Position numbers and translations under genes: made by a program. A DNA stretch of 64,000 nt, taken from NCBI GenBank assembly GCA_964036665.1, contig OZ038528.1, forward strand, positions 13,584,501-13,648,500. The letters run 5' to 3'. The stretch's first letter is position 1. Every line of letters begins with the position of its first letter. The notes under the pieces are model-generated. The model was not told the origin of the DNA, ran no database searches, and saw nothing but the letters and a program-made list of their open reading frames with translations. This document shows positions 25,984-39,282 of the stretch, piece after piece. Source of the DNA: Gordius sp. MW1. Its lineage: Eukaryota > Nematomorpha > Gordioida > Gordea > Gordiidae.

Positions 25984-28900
25984 TTAAGCAGGGTTACAAT
26001 CATCCGTATCTTCGCTGTTAAAGTTGCTACTGACACTAAGATAATTGCTGAAATCATCGTCATCCGATGAAGGGTACGCGGCCCCAAAGTAAAATTTTAC
26101 GAGTGATGCCGGACACGCGCTTTCTATCGAATGTTTTTGGTCGATGGAAAGAGAGGAAGATGCTAATGAACAGGAACTCAAAGAGTTGGGGACGGTTGAA
26201 TCGGAGGGTGCATCCTTGTCCATTGCGTGAACGCTGTTTAACAGGATTTGTTGGCTAAGTTTCTTTTTGGCTGCGGCTCTGCGATTCTTTTTGCGTCGCG
26301 TGGTGTTTTTAGGGACTGCGTTGGGTGGATAACTTTCATCCCTCCCCTTGTTACAACGGGTTTTAGTGTCATTTTTAGCTTGGGGGGTTTTAGTTGAATT
26401 TGTTATCGTCGTATTATAAGTCATGTTGGTCCTTTCTTCCTTATCAACAACTGGTTTAGGTAATTCCAGTGGCATTTCTAGATTTTTAACTATTCCTCTC
26501 CTGGTCACTACTTCAATTTCTCTTTTGCTCTCTTTCACCCTGGGGGTAGATTCGTGTTTGAAAAGTGAAGAATACAAAAGTTTGTTGCTGTCGTGTTTAT
26601 TACTAGAGATTGTTACGCCTATGCTTTGTTCTTTGGTTGAAGCTTCTTTAAATCGGTATTTAGTAACGAGGGGAATGTGGTCCGAAGGCATGGCTGCATT
26701 CGGGGCGGCCCACAATTGATTCGAATTTAACCATTCGGAATCCAAGGAGCCTAGGACTTGAGTTGGTTGAAGAAGGTGTTTCGAATGAAACATGTGGTCT
26801 ATAGTACCATTGAAATCCAATCTGCATTAGTTACAAAAATAAATTTATAATATTGTCGTCGCCGTAGTAATATGAAAGTAAAAATTTGAAGAAAAAAAAT
26901 TAGCATTACGTGTAGTTGGTAAAGGGCATAATTGTTTCGTTGTAAGGTGTTGAGAGATCGAGTTGATGGCTCATGTGTAGTTTTTGTTCTTGATCTAAAT
27001 CTGATTTTAGCGTGTCGTATAATTTTTCAACATGCTTTCCGGTTTTCAAAAATTCGGGGTGATTAGCTTTAACTTGTCCATTTACAAAAAAGTCAATTGC
27101 ACCTTTTTAAAATAAATTACAAATTTTAAATTATATTCTTTTATAATATAAAATTATCTTAGGAAAAAACTTTAATTAATATTCACCAGAATTAGGTAAA
27201 GAGTTAAGATCTCCACATAATACGATTGGTATTTTGTTAGTAGAATTTTGGTTCGGGTTTGTTTGGTTTTGTAAACATTCTTTTTCAAATATTTGCAGTG
27301 CGTCAGCCAAAATGATGCTTTGCAATATTTTAACATCACTAAAGGCCGGATCCCAAAAGAAATGAGCCGTCGATATAATTAGTTGCTTTTTGTTACTTCC
27401 TAAAAATTAAAAAAAAATTGAAACAAAATTGATTGTCATTTGGTTCGTCGCAAAAAAGGAAGTAATAAAATTTCATCATATTACCTAATGATGTCCTTTG
27501 CTTGTGCTCAAATAAAGCCATGATAGCTATGTTATCCCGATTAGTTAAACGGTGCATGAGAGGATCGGCATATTGCTTAAGCAAAGGGAGTTTATTTAAT
27601 TCTATGGTTTTGTCACGTACGAGTTTAAATCTGTTGATCAAATAAATTAATATTTAAATAAAGTTATTATACAAATTTTTAAAGCAAAAAAGGGTTATTA
27701 TCTTCAATAAATCTTACTTATTTGTGCGGTAAAATATGCAGCAACCATCTACGGTTTTGCGTTCATCTTCGTTGTAATAATTCCAACGGGATTTAGGATA
27801 AAATATTCCACTAAATCCGTGCTTCTTCAACTTTGGCGTAAAAAAAGTTGTAAATTGATCATTCTCCACTTCCTATCAAAATATATAATTATATTTAAAT
27901 TATTTTTCATAATCAAAAATTAAACTTTTATAATAAACTTAATGCGTAATGCCAATTATAAGGTCAAACAAACCTTGAACGTAAAAGAACGTAAGTCATT
28001 TAAGTCACGAAGGTCATACAAGCCACTAATATTTTTATCATTTTTATCGGATTTTTGTTTTGAAAATTACCTGTAAGCACACGATGTCGGCTCCGTATTT
28101 CACAATTTCCTCCAATATTTTTATTTTTCTGTATGACCAGCGCAAAGCCCATTCCGGGCAATAAGAATATATCGTGCCCCGGGCATATTTTTCACTTAAC
28201 ACGTTGTAACACATCACAGAGAATTCTGTGCCTAAAATCAATTTACAAAAAAAATATTAGACTTATGTACTTCCTGAAAAATTATATAGTTAGTTTGTAA
28301 CTTCGGGCCATATAATACAACGTTATTAACGGGAAGGAGAGGGGGGGAACCTCCCCTTCCGCTGCGCCGCGCTAAGTCACGCCAACAAAAAGTTTATTTT
28401 GGCACGTTAATTTAGCTCTAGGTATCATTAGAGACACTTTAAGCGTTTAACTTGTAAGGTACAATTAAGGATGTGTAAAACAAAAACTAAGTACAAAAAA
28501 AAACAATTGCCTATATGTAAAGTAAAATAATTTTTAAAGGGTAACCTGTGTCTTCGAGAGGTGAATTGCCTTCGATCTTGATCCACGGTCTTTCGATGGT
28601 GCACTGTTTGAGGGACCGGTAATTTTGTTTATGTGAAGCTAAGAAATATTTTCCCATCAAGGATTTAGCCAAAGCCATCTCCTCCGATCGCGTGAATGTG
28701 TGAGAACGGTTGGAAGAACATCTCGAAGTAGCTGATGAATTATCACCGAAAGCGCTGTCTGAAAAGGAAGATCTCACGGAATTGGAAATGCTATTGTTTC
28801 GCGTCCTATCGATATAATTTTGAACCGCGATCCGAGCATTAGCTGCTATATGTCTGAATCGGGCCGCTTGATTCGACGCGTGATGATTTAGTATAGGAAC

Positions 28901-29458
28901 GTAACAGATGGTTCCGCTCGGTGTAACTTGGTAACATAGATTGGTAGGAGGGGGAAATGTTGGTTCGTAAAAATAGGAAACTTGACCGTATTGGTGGTGA
29001 GGCGTGGAGATAAACGGGTTAGGCGGCGATCTAGGTGGTAGGGTTGGAAATAATTTATGAGCAAAACGTTTGTTGTTCCTTCGCGCCGCATTATACCTCA
29101 AGGAAGATCCTTTGAAAAATTCGTCCGAGTCCGTGGTTGTATTATGCTCTTTCTTGCTCTCCTCGCAAGAATCCTCCGTCACAGAACTGGTGGAATATTG
29201 ACGTTTGTGAGAAGGAGAGGGTGGTATTAAGGGAAGGGTATCTTCCAATTCCCTAGATATTGAATCATCATCATCTTCCAGCATTTTAGGCGATTCACTT
29301 TCCCTCAATTCTTTTGCCTCGTTGCAATCGTCTGAGGAATAGGATGGAGGATTCATGGTGGTGGCACAAGGTCGTTCGGGATGATATGATAACCGGCCAA
29401 CAGCCGCTGATGCCAGAGCGTTTAGATCGTTGCAAGGTTGAGGCAAGACCAGGGTCAT
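25984..29458 (-). CDS. CCR4/CNOT6-like deadenylase without LRRs (7 exons)
   Basis: Exons in coding order: 29458-28546, 28231-28071, 27872-27718, 27630-27485, 27399-27187, 27102-26910, 26821-25984; 872 residues. The ATG at 29458 has an in-frame TGA two codons upstream. Residues 1 to about 290 are low in complexity (Ser, Asn, Pro, acidic). Then ERPWIKIE leads into an endonuclease/exonuclease/phosphatase domain (about 306-655) with FSVMCYNVLSEKYA, CLQEVE (E359), AHFFWDP (D475), CGDLNSLPNSG (D522, N524), NYTLDFNGTIDH (D602) and PSDHIPL (H642). All expected metal and catalytic residues are present, so poly(A) 3' exonuclease activity is likely. ERPWI and NYT-DF-G-ID are CNOT6/CCR4 traits, not nocturnin or Angel. 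The N-terminal leucine-rich repeats that tie CCR4 to CAF1 are absent. The last 215 residues are Ser/Thr/Asn-rich with a basic RRKKNRRAAAKKK patch near 760. LRRs on an unseen upstream exon are not excluded, though the upstream stop argues against it. Confidence 0.88.
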
Positions 29459-32400
29459 CTTTCAATAATTTAAAGTTTTGTAGTAACGTTCGAGTTTCTC
29501 TCCCTTTTATATACGATTGGCGATAATAAGACCTTTGGCGGGAACAATTCAAACTGATGGGGGGAGTGGGTTGAGTGAGATCAAACTAGTTTGCTTTACT
29601 GCGCGAGAACTTTAACAAAAGAATTGTATTTGTAGTGTAGAACTGGATGGAGAAAAAAATTATTTGCTTTCTCACACCTTTTCAACCATAATATATATGG
29701 ATGGTTGTTGTCGTAGGTGTTGTATAGTATCATCGCGCACGCAATAGAGAGGGAGGGCGGGAAAGAAGGAGAGGGGATAGGAAGTTAAGCGTGGGGAGAG
29801 GGTGAAACATCAAAGAATACTACTATTATTGACACTACGATGTCGTCAGGACGTTCAATTTGCGCGCGAAGATATCCTGGACCGTGCCTGCGCGATAGTG
29901 ATAAGCAAAGGGCGCAATTATTATTTATTATAAGAAAGAGGAGGGAGGGTGGATGATGAATTTTAAAGTTAAATTTCTTGTAAGCGGGGGGCAGGTAGCA
30001 GACTTGCAAATAATATTATTACTACCTCTACCCTAACACCTACCGAGAAACTACACAGGAAGAAGGGTTAAAGAGTAAATACAAGGGGTATGGTATGTAC
30101 GAAGTGTGATGATGGAATAGGGAAGAAGGAGTGGAGTAGATGCAATCTTCCAGTGACTCATATATTGTTTCTTCGGCACACCAGTATGCTCATGTTGGTG
30201 GCTTTAGCATTCTCCAGCAACAATTGAATCCCTGGTTAATTTGATAGATTAGGCCAAAGGTCACGCTGGCTCATGTTTTTACACGGAGAGTGAGCTGTAG
30301 ATTTTAAATTAAAAATCTACACACAATTCGTGCGATGTAAAGGTTTCTAAGATTAACTCGACTTTACCATTTATCCGAGATTTTTAAATTTAGTTTTGGC
30401 TAAAAAATATACCCCCTAGTAGTATCATCGTGCTGGCATCCAAATGCCTTTGAGCGGTATATGTGTAAAGATTGGCTTGCTAGGGGGCATAATTTAGTCT
30501 ACCGCAAATTAATCGAGGATATTTTAGAATGAGGAGAGTTAAAACGTTTATTACAAAACTATAAAATGTTTATGCCAAAATTTTCATTGACCATTACAAA
30601 CAGGTGAACTGCCATTGTAATAGAGAGTACACGACGTGTGGCTAGCAAGGGTAAATATTATTTCGGCTAAAAAAATTGGCTCGGTTCCAAAAATTAAAAT
30701 ATTGTTTAATCCGAAACTAATTAAAAGTCATCAGGTTTTTAAATTAGAAGTATTGTTTGGGGAAGTGAATAAATTTAAGATAAAGGATTGGGCCAGTATA
30801 ACAATTTTTTGATTTTGGCCAAATTTAATTAGCAATGAAATTATTTAATTTAGACTCATGCTTGTTATGGCTCATTAAATTAAAAGCAAAAAAAAAATTT
30901 GCCTTTAACGTGTTACTTTAGCCCTAAAATAGAATTAGTTGTGAATATAATTATGACCAGTTTTATTTTTGAACGGAAGGGGCAGGGTGTGGTTATACCT
31001 TCCTACGTCTTGCTTTAAACTTTTAAAAACTCAGAAATACAAATTTGTGTGTATCGATTATGGGCTCTTCTATCAAACAAACAATACTTCAAATGTTTTA
31101 AAAACTTATGGGGGCTTAAAAATTAAGAAAAGGGCTATTTTAAATTGTTATTTTGGAAATGAAAACGGTGAATTTTCTTCTTACAATTGATTTTACATTT
31201 TTTAATACATTTGTAAAAAGTTTCCTTACATCAAGTTTAATTAGAAAATTGGAATGTTTGCAGGGCAGCATATCCCATTTTTAACGTCGCCCATTTAAAA
31301 TTAATAATATAACAAAATGTTTTGTGGAAAATATTTGATAAAAATATAGGTGATATTTTTGATTAGTAAAATAAAATTTATCGATGTTTAGAACATATAT
31401 TTGGATCGCTTCCAAAACATTCAAAAGGTTTTGCGAATTCTAGTCTAAAATATAGCCATAAAAAAAATATTTTTTAAATAATTTAGCACAAACTATTTTG
31501 TTGGCTGCGGTTTCTGGCCATCTTTACTTAAAATGTGCCAAACTTGTGATTTTTTTGGTTTACATCCAAATATATCATTTGAATTGCTATCATGGAAATC
31601 GTTGACAAAAAATATTTTTTGGCTCCAGTTTAATATGAGGTTCTGCTTATGTCCTGTATACGTGGTTAAAGGCATTTTTTATTGGATTTCATTTGACTTT
31701 TCTATATTAAAAATTTTGTTAGTCTTTTTTAAATTGCGCTAAAAAAATCCTTGATATTTTGCCCTAGCAAGTTAGAGCCTCGTATAAATGAAAAAAATAA
31801 TTTTATGTTTTCACTGTATTTTATCCTGTAAATTATAAGTATAACCATATTCAAATGCAATAATACAGTTATCATCTTTTAAAATAAAATAGATTTTTGA
31901 CTTTTTAAATAGTGCCCAAAAAATCCTAAGTGCAAAGAATATAATTTTATGTTTTCACCATATTTTAGGGTAAAATAAAATTATCATTAAAAATTAGTTT
32001 AAAAAAACTTTCATTTGCTCAAGATTGATGAACTCAAAATTTTATTTAATAGACATAATATTATTATATATTCTACCAATATTTATTCTTGTACCTTACA
32101 ATAAAGTAGAGAGCTGGTTTAATGTTTTTAATATATAAAATAATTATAACACAAGTAACCCAAGGCTTTAATAAGCTAAAATTTTCGATTATTTACATCC
32201 ACTCTTTAATTTATTTTTCTGTGTATTTAAAAAAATATTGATTTAACATTTTTTGCTATATATATGTAAAGAGACAATATTTATTACCTCCGCCTTTTAT
32301 GATTATTTACGAAATACAAAAGGCAGTAATATTACCGACCGTTTATTCTTTATTAATCTTATCTACTGGATCTAAAAATCAGGACTCTACTTACTATTAA

Positions 32401-32718
32401 TTCTATATAAACTTAGACAAATAAAATTGTCTCGTTGTTTAGTGCAAAAATTAAATTTATGTAAAATGTTTTAAAGCTGTTAGAAAATTCTTTAACGACG
32501 TGGTAAACAAGTAAAGAAAGTCTTTAGGATAAGCGCGCTAACTGGGCAATTGTCATTACATCACCTTTGTATGTCATTGTCACTCTCAACTAATCTGGCG
32601 CACGTACAAAATATGCGATGCAAGAAATTGACAATGAAGTTTAAAGAATACTTAACCTTAAACAAAACGAGGGGTGTGTGTGTGTTTCTTTCGCTCTACA
32701 TTAAGCCAATTACCAATA
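29459..32718. other. Intergenic region upstream of the CCR4-like gene
   Basis: Should hold the CCR4-like promoter and 5' UTR. About 29740-30010 is purine-rich on the plus strand (GAGGGAGGG runs). No coding exon, transposon end or promoter motif could be supported; frames at 30969-31190 and 31493-31742 look random. Confidence 0.4.
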
Positions 32719-32726
32719 TCGATCTA

Positions 32727-32882
32727 CATGGGCGTAGCCAGGTTTTGGATTAGGAGGGGGGGGGGGGCGAAACGTTTATAACTTCAATCAGGGGGGGGGA
32801 ATAACCTATTTTTTTTAATTTTTAAGGGTTTTTGCATTGAAAAAAATTTTGCCCCCCCCTGCCCCCCCTGGCTACGCCCATG
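32727..32882. mobile_element. CATGGGCGTAGCC MITE with perfect 8-bp TSD
   Basis: The cleanest copy. Ends CATGGGCGTAGCCAGG and CCTGGCTACGCCCATG are perfect inverted repeats, and TCGATCTA flanks both sides exactly (32719-32726 and 32883-32890). Length 156 bp, with G-runs near the left end and C-runs near the right. The 8-bp duplication points to a hAT-type transposase acting in trans. Confidence 0.9.
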
Positions 32883-33206
32883 TCGATCTATATCATTAGT
32901 CTTAAATAGAGGGGAAATAAACTTTCCCGCCCTCCCGCTTTCTAAAGGTCTGCCTGCACGGATTACCCACAACCTAACTCCCCGATGTCGGGGCGAGTCC
33001 GATTTGGGTAAAAAAAATTGAAATTCCCGGGAGGGGGGCCGAAACAAAAATTTGAATTTCATTTTTCTAGAAATTTTGATTACATCTCCTACATATTATC
33101 CTAGTTCGAATTGTACTTAACAAGGAAAATTATATATTAATGATATTTACTTTTTTCCACTATAAAATCTACTTTACTTTACAAGGTAATATATCAAAGT
33201 TATACG

Positions 33207-33820
33207 TAGAGCCCTGCAGAATGGAATTTCTTCGGCCCCAGCCCGACGTCTCAATTTTTTATTTTGTCCAAGCCCAAACTACTTTTTTATTTTGGCCCGG
33301 CCCGATCCTGACAGATTTTTTAAATAAAAACTTTTAAAATTTTATTTAAAACTATTTCACTGCATTCGATTGTTATTTTCTTAATTTACAAGGATAAGTT
33401 TAAAATAAAAAATCAATTTTCACTCGCTACAATTTTTTCAGCTAATACTTAAAAACCCAAAAATCTAACTTTGTAAAATGAATTTTATTTAACAGCAAAA
33501 TAAAAAACTGTTTGAAATAAATACCTATTTTATTTTTAAAGTTTTAACAGCTAATATGAATATATTTAGGTAAATACTAAAAGAATATTAGACATTTGGG
33601 TCAATATATATAAAATATAGGAGAAAAGACTGGAGTTTAAACGATATATTAAGTAGGCTGTACGGATATAATTAATCAGTATCGAGTTGTTAAATTTTAT
33701 TTTATAAAATATTAGTTTGTATAGGTTCAATTCGGACCTGCCCTATTATTTTATTAACTTCCACCCGGTCCCAACCCCATTCGGGCCGGCCTTCGGGCGG
33801 CCCGTCCACTCTTGTTAGAC
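33207..33820. mobile_element. Non-autonomous hAT-like element
   Basis: Starts TAGAGCCCTGCAGAATGG with CTTCGGCCCCAGCCCGACG inside, matching the element at 23863-24495, and ends after GGCCTTCGGGCGGCCCGT. Left flank GTTATACG and right flank GTTATATA share six of eight bases. The exact right edge is uncertain. Confidence 0.6.
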
Positions 33821-36786
33821 GTTATATATTTAAATACAATTAATTACAAAACAGCGAGAAGAGCAAATGAGACCTCTAATTTTGGATTTATAAATATTTA
33901 TTCTTGCTTATAGCAAATATTATATAACAACCCTCTAAATCCATAAAATTTTCAAAATTTAATTTAATTATGACTAAAATTAAAATCCCTAAATAAATAT
34001 CACTCTGCTCCTCCCTAAATTATTATTGACCCCCCTCTAGATCCAATCCTAGCTAAACCCATGCTCTTAATTGTGCCTCAATTACTTTGTTGAAGCTAAT
34101 ACTTAATTTGTCGATTAAATTTAGCAAGCCTTATTTTTTCTTATTTACACAGGTCGGCCAAATTTTCTTTTTGCCTTGAGAATAAGTGACCTTGCAGGAC
34201 TCTACCCTTAGGTATGTAATCCAGTTTTTAGATTTATAAAATTTGGGTATTTTTTGGGAAAAAAATATTTTTACATTAAACTTTTGTACCATTTTGTATT
34301 CGGCATTAAGTCTCGAAAATTAAGTTTATAGACTTAATAAAAAGATTAATTCCAGACCCATATTTAATCTAGCCTTTAAACCAATTTGCTCGCTGGAACC
34401 TTGATTGCATCCGTCTTTAATCTGTTTGCACTCTATAAAGCGTATTATTTTTATAAGGACTGAAAACAGCTAATAACAATATTTCTAAAAAGAGTTTCAT
34501 CCAAAACAGAAGAGTATATTACTAAGAAAAAAATTATTTTTAATTTTCGTTAACATTTTGTGAAAACTTATCGATTGAATATATTAATTGTTTAAATATT
34601 TATTTTGCAACAAATATTATTGATAACGGTAATTTAAAACAAAGGTCATTACGGTTTGGTTTATTACGCAATTAGCAATGCCAAAACGATTTTTGCCATA
34701 CGCAGGTTCATAACCTTCAAGCCAAAAATGGAATTTTTATGCGTCATAGGTATTTAAACAAACAACAAATATAATATAATATAGATGTTATTTTACGCAA
34801 TTTAAAACACAAAGCTTTACACTTATTGTAATTTTTCAATAATAAATTTAACATTTTTTTTTGAATTATCTTTGAAAATTAATAATCCTCTTTCGATTCT
34901 TATTTTTGTTGCATCAACTGAAATAAGCAGCCTTGCCAAACTTTGTGTCAACAAACTAAAGGTTATATTTTATTAAGTAACCAAAGAAGAACGAGTGACT
35001 AAATCTAAATGATTCATCATTTTGACAATAAAGTTTGACTCGTCTTTATTAAGTATGAATATTTGTTTTTAATCTATTAAGCCGACAATGTCAAATCATC
35101 TAAAATGGCGATTCATTCGTCAAAGTTGCTAACCTAAATAGGAGCAGTTGGTTGAGCTTAAACTTACTTGATTTCAAGCTATTTTTTATAATAAAATATA
35201 TCTCAGCTTCAAAATAAGTATTAGCAATTATTAAATTTCTAAATTTAAATTAAAATTCATAATGACAAAAACGTATTAATTGTTATTTGCACTCCCAATT
35301 AGCGAAAGTATAACAAAAATGATAATTGAATTTAATATTTTTGCAATGAATATATTGCACCATTTTTGATTTAATAATAATATTAAAGTAGTTCTTTGAT
35401 CAGTCATTATGGAATTTAAAGTTTAATCGTTTACTGGCAAAAGAAAATGACTGTGAGTAATTTAAAAAGAATTTTGTTGATTTTATGTGAGTCATTTAAA
35501 TAATCCTTTAAGGAATAGTGGGTAGCTTATAGTAAATTTTGTTGTTTATGTGAGTCATAAAATATTTATAATATTTAATAAATTAATATTTATATATTTT
35601 GCAAATTATTATTGTATTATTAGATATATATAAACAATAAGTAGTCTAGGCGATGGTGGATGTTTAAACTCTTATAAATATGACCAAAATATATAATTTT
35701 TCTAATATTAATCATTTCGATACTCCCTAAAACATACTCATTATTTTGACCCCCCCCCTCCCCCTTATAACTCAAATTTGCGAGAATCCATAAAAATGAA
35801 AAAAATATCTCAAACTAAACATAAACATTATAAGACTGAACGGACTTAATCACCTGTTATAAACTTTTAATATGGATACATTCCAACCAAGTTCTTTACG
35901 TAGCTTAGTTATAATTGAATCCTTGTAATAACTAATAAGTGCTTTTTATATGATATAATATTTAATTAAAAAGTCCGGTAATATTAAGATGTAAATTATA
36001 TCATTTAATCAGTCTTCTCTATATCCGTACTTTTTGGCCTGTTTGTTTGTACAAAGCTTTAACAACTTACATCTTATTAAAATAAAATTCGTTTAACATT
36101 CAAAACCAATGTCGATTGATTGTAAGGTGAAAATAACTTTATTTTCCATAATTTCACGTTATTAGGTCATAATGAGGAGTGATATATTTGCAGAAATGTG
36201 TCACTACAATTTTGTACATTCACGCTGCCAACCTAGGCAGGTGCGAGAATTTAGGACAAAAATCTTTAATTTTTCACCTCTACAAAAAGGTCACATAATT
36301 ATGACATTAATTATAAAAACGACGGGTGAAGGTGCAATTGTATAAACAACATACAAGCCAAAATGCAATCGGTCTCCGATGTACAAACGAATTTGACCGA
36401 CGGGGAAAGGAGAACAGCGAAATTTAGGTTGTTCTAGGCTACAATCAAATAAAAATAAATCAATGAATTATCATTTTTGTTATGCCATATTTAGCGTGAC
36501 TCGTGACCTATAGACTTAAGCTGATCTCTCCAGAGATTATAATTAGCTAGTGTACAACCTATATTTGGTTGTTATGATGCTTCACATGTAAAATGATTTT
36601 AATTGTAGAAAATTGGAGAGATGGCACACTTATAAATATAGCAAGGTCACAGCACTACGGTTTTCTAATTTGCGACGAAAATTTTTATGTGCGATTTTAT
36701 GGTTATATTTTTAGCCTTTTAAAGAGTTATAAAGCGCTTTGCTGCAAACCGAATACTCGTGGCTTACTACCTACATACACTGTACT
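33821..36786. other. AT-rich intergenic DNA, no gene seen
   Basis: No supported gene. A degraded MITE end (CCCCCCTCTAGATCCAATCC then TAGCTAAACCCATG) lies at about 34028-34063. A splice-bounded stretch at 34152-34213 was considered and rejected. Confidence 0.4.
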
Positions 36787-37083
36787 CATGGGCGTACCCA
36801 GGTTTTGAATTAAGAGGGGGGCAGATTAAAAAAAAAAGGTATCCACTTTCCAAAATTTTTCCTGAGAGCAAAAAAAAGAAGCAACTGCCCTAAATTAGGC
36901 AGTGTTGGCAGCCAGACCCCCTGCCCCCCCTGGCAAATTAGGGGGAGGGGGCAGGGGGTCCGGCTGCCCCCCCCTCTGGCTAATTAGGGGGGGGGGGCAA
37001 AACATAATTTTTTTTTTAATTTGTTAGGGTTTTAGTATTGAAATTTTTTTTTAGATTAGGGGGGAGGGATGCGTTCGCCCATG
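36787..37083. mobile_element. Long variant of the CATGGGCGTAGCC MITE
   Basis: Begins CATGGGCGTACCCAGG and ends GCGTTCGCCCATG. Flanks ACTGTACT (36779-36786) and AATGTACT (37084-37091) match at 7 of 8 positions. The interior repeats G-rich and C-rich blocks, as in the 8184-8476 copy. Confidence 0.8.
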
Positions 37084-37674
37084 AATGTACTTGCTAATAT
37101 ACCTAAAATTAGCGGTTATTATTCATAGCCACAATTGAGCGGTCATTAAACTTGACACATTGCGACAAGTTAAATATAAGTCTGTCGCTTTTTGCTATAG
37201 GTATATTTATATGCGCAGCTAGTGTTTGCTTGAATATTTGGGCCTAATTAGTTTAAAGGATAATAAAAATGGATTTCTACGAAGATGATGCTTACAACGC
37301 TCTGTCAAAACCATTTATTATAATAAGTTGACAGCAAAATAAATAGATTTATATATCTGAAAAAGACATTTTTACATGTAAAACGCCAACTAATTTATGG
37401 TTAACTCAAATGAACTCAGTAGTGGAGTAGCTATCATTTTTCCGTTAAGGGGGGGGGGCAAACTTAAATTTATACCAGTGGGGAGGTGCCAAGGGCTGTT
37501 TTAAAATTTTGTCCATATCCATTTGTCAAACTTGATAATCGGCTATTCCTTTTTTAATTCTAGTTTCAAAATTCTTTTAAATTTGGACCTTTTTAGGACC
37601 AGATCAATATTATGCTCCCAAATATTAGATCCTCCCTCCCTATCACCTTCGACTTTTAAATGAGCATTTGAAAT

Positions 37675-37745
37675 TAGAGACTTGCAACGGGCCTGTTTAG
37701 CTCAATCAGCCCGCCCGTTACAAATGTTCGGCCTCATAAAAATAA
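37675..37745. mobile_element. Solo hAT terminal fragment
   Basis: TAGAGACTTGCAACGGGCCT followed by CAGCCCGCCCGTTACAAA matches the left end of the element at 44259-45215. No partner end is found nearby. Confidence 0.55.
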
Positions 37746-38140
37746 TGAATTATAGATTATGCAAAATATATACGTTAGAGATGTTATTACTAATCATGCA
37801 AAAAATTGATGATGAATGAACAACGAGAAAAGTATAAATTTATTTTCATTCATCATCATCTTCTTCTTTATTATATTTGGTCCCAAAAGCGCGGGGTTTG
37901 TTTTGATGGCTTTCTTCCTTGACCGGGTAAGTGCCATATCCTGAACAATCTTCTTAGATTTCATAACTTAGTCGACTTGCTCCTTCCACGTGACACTAGG
38001 TCGTCCTCTTTCTCTCTTCCTCGGTACTCCTTGTCCAGTACTTTTCGATTTACATGATTCGTCTCCTTTTTTAATATATGCCCATACCACCTTAGCCGAT
38101 TTTCGTTAATAATGTCCGCCATATGTTGAATATCCATTTT

Positions 38141-38871
38141 GGGGGAACCAGTCAAAGGAGCACAGAAATAGGAGCGAAACTCGTCATGATTGCTCAGATT
38201 TGCTCAGGGTTTTTTTGATATGGTGAATTTGAATTTGTAACAAGTAATATATACATAAATTTTTAGAGAATTTATTGGAACTTATCTCATATTATTCATC
38301 AGAATTTAACATATTGTCTTAGCACAAATTATTTTATATTAACATGTCCTAGTGAAATCATAACAAGTAAATATATGAATATATAAAGATTGTATTGGAA
38401 CATTTCTCATCATGTATATCAGAATTTAACATATTGTTTTAGCAAATACCTTATCCTGATGTTATACTTATAAAAGTCATTTATGTATGGAAAGATTTTA
38501 TTGTATAATTTAGCACTTATATTTTTTAAATACCAACTATGGATATTTATAAAATTACATATTTTATTTATCCTGATGTTTTTTCATACTTATAATAAAA
38601 GTCAATCATGTATGAAAAGATTTTATTGTATCATTTTGTTTATATACATGTGATATAAATGCATGATGTATATTGACATTTTATGAGATGATATGTTTTT
38701 TAAAAAAAATGAGGGACAGATTTCTTGATTTGGGTTAGGGTTATTTTAAAATTAATACACCCTTCTTTGTGCAAATTCTTCTTATAAATAGGTTTGATAG
38801 TTTTGCCTTGATTTATTTTCAATAAACAAAGTGTGCTCCTTTTTTCCTGATGAGCTCCTTTGACCCCCACT
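38141..38871. mobile_element. DNA element inserted in the LINE
   Basis: 731 bp that interrupt the LINE relative to the uninterrupted copies at 6390 and 15345. Ends GGGGGAACCAGTCAAAGGAGC and the complement of GAGCTCCTTTGACCCCCACT are imperfect inverted repeats. TCCATTTT (38133-38140) and CCCATTTT (38872-38879) form a 7-of-8 target duplication. The interior is AT-rich and non-coding. Confidence 0.7.
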
Positions 38872-39282
38872 CCCATTTTGGTCATGAGAAAGTCATTCGT
38901 CATATGGTCGAGCATAGTATACCCCAAGCTCCACCGTATCATTCTCATCTCTGTGTCTTTTAATAGCTTTTCTTAAGTAGTGTTTAATGCCCAAGTTTCA
39001 CTTCCGAGTAACACAGATCTTCCGATGGAGTTATAAGCTTTGCTCTTCAACCATATTGCCATTTTCCTGTGGCACATTACACCGGATATATATTGCCATT
39101 TAAACCTTCCTTTTTGAATTCGGGCATTGACTTATGTTGCGCAACATCCCTCTTGATGTAACGTCGAGCTGAGGTTTCTAAACATGTGTAATTTTCGGTT
39201 CTTTAAATGGTTTTCTAGATGGGGTGCCAATACATTTCCCTGTATACCGTTTTTCGATCGTTGACCTTTAAATCACATCCAG

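Noticed and set aside
26423-26719. 98-codon plus-strand frame.
   Set aside because: Antisense shadow of the last exon of the CCR4-like gene.
34152-34213. Possible plus-strand exon bounded by ACACAG and GTATGT, with a frame reading RPNFLFALRISDLAGLYP.
   Set aside because: The only open frame ends in a TAG just before the donor, and no partner exon or known family supports it.
36364-36438. Short frame MQSVSDVQTNLTDGERRT on the plus strand.
   Set aside because: 24 codons only, no splice context, no family.
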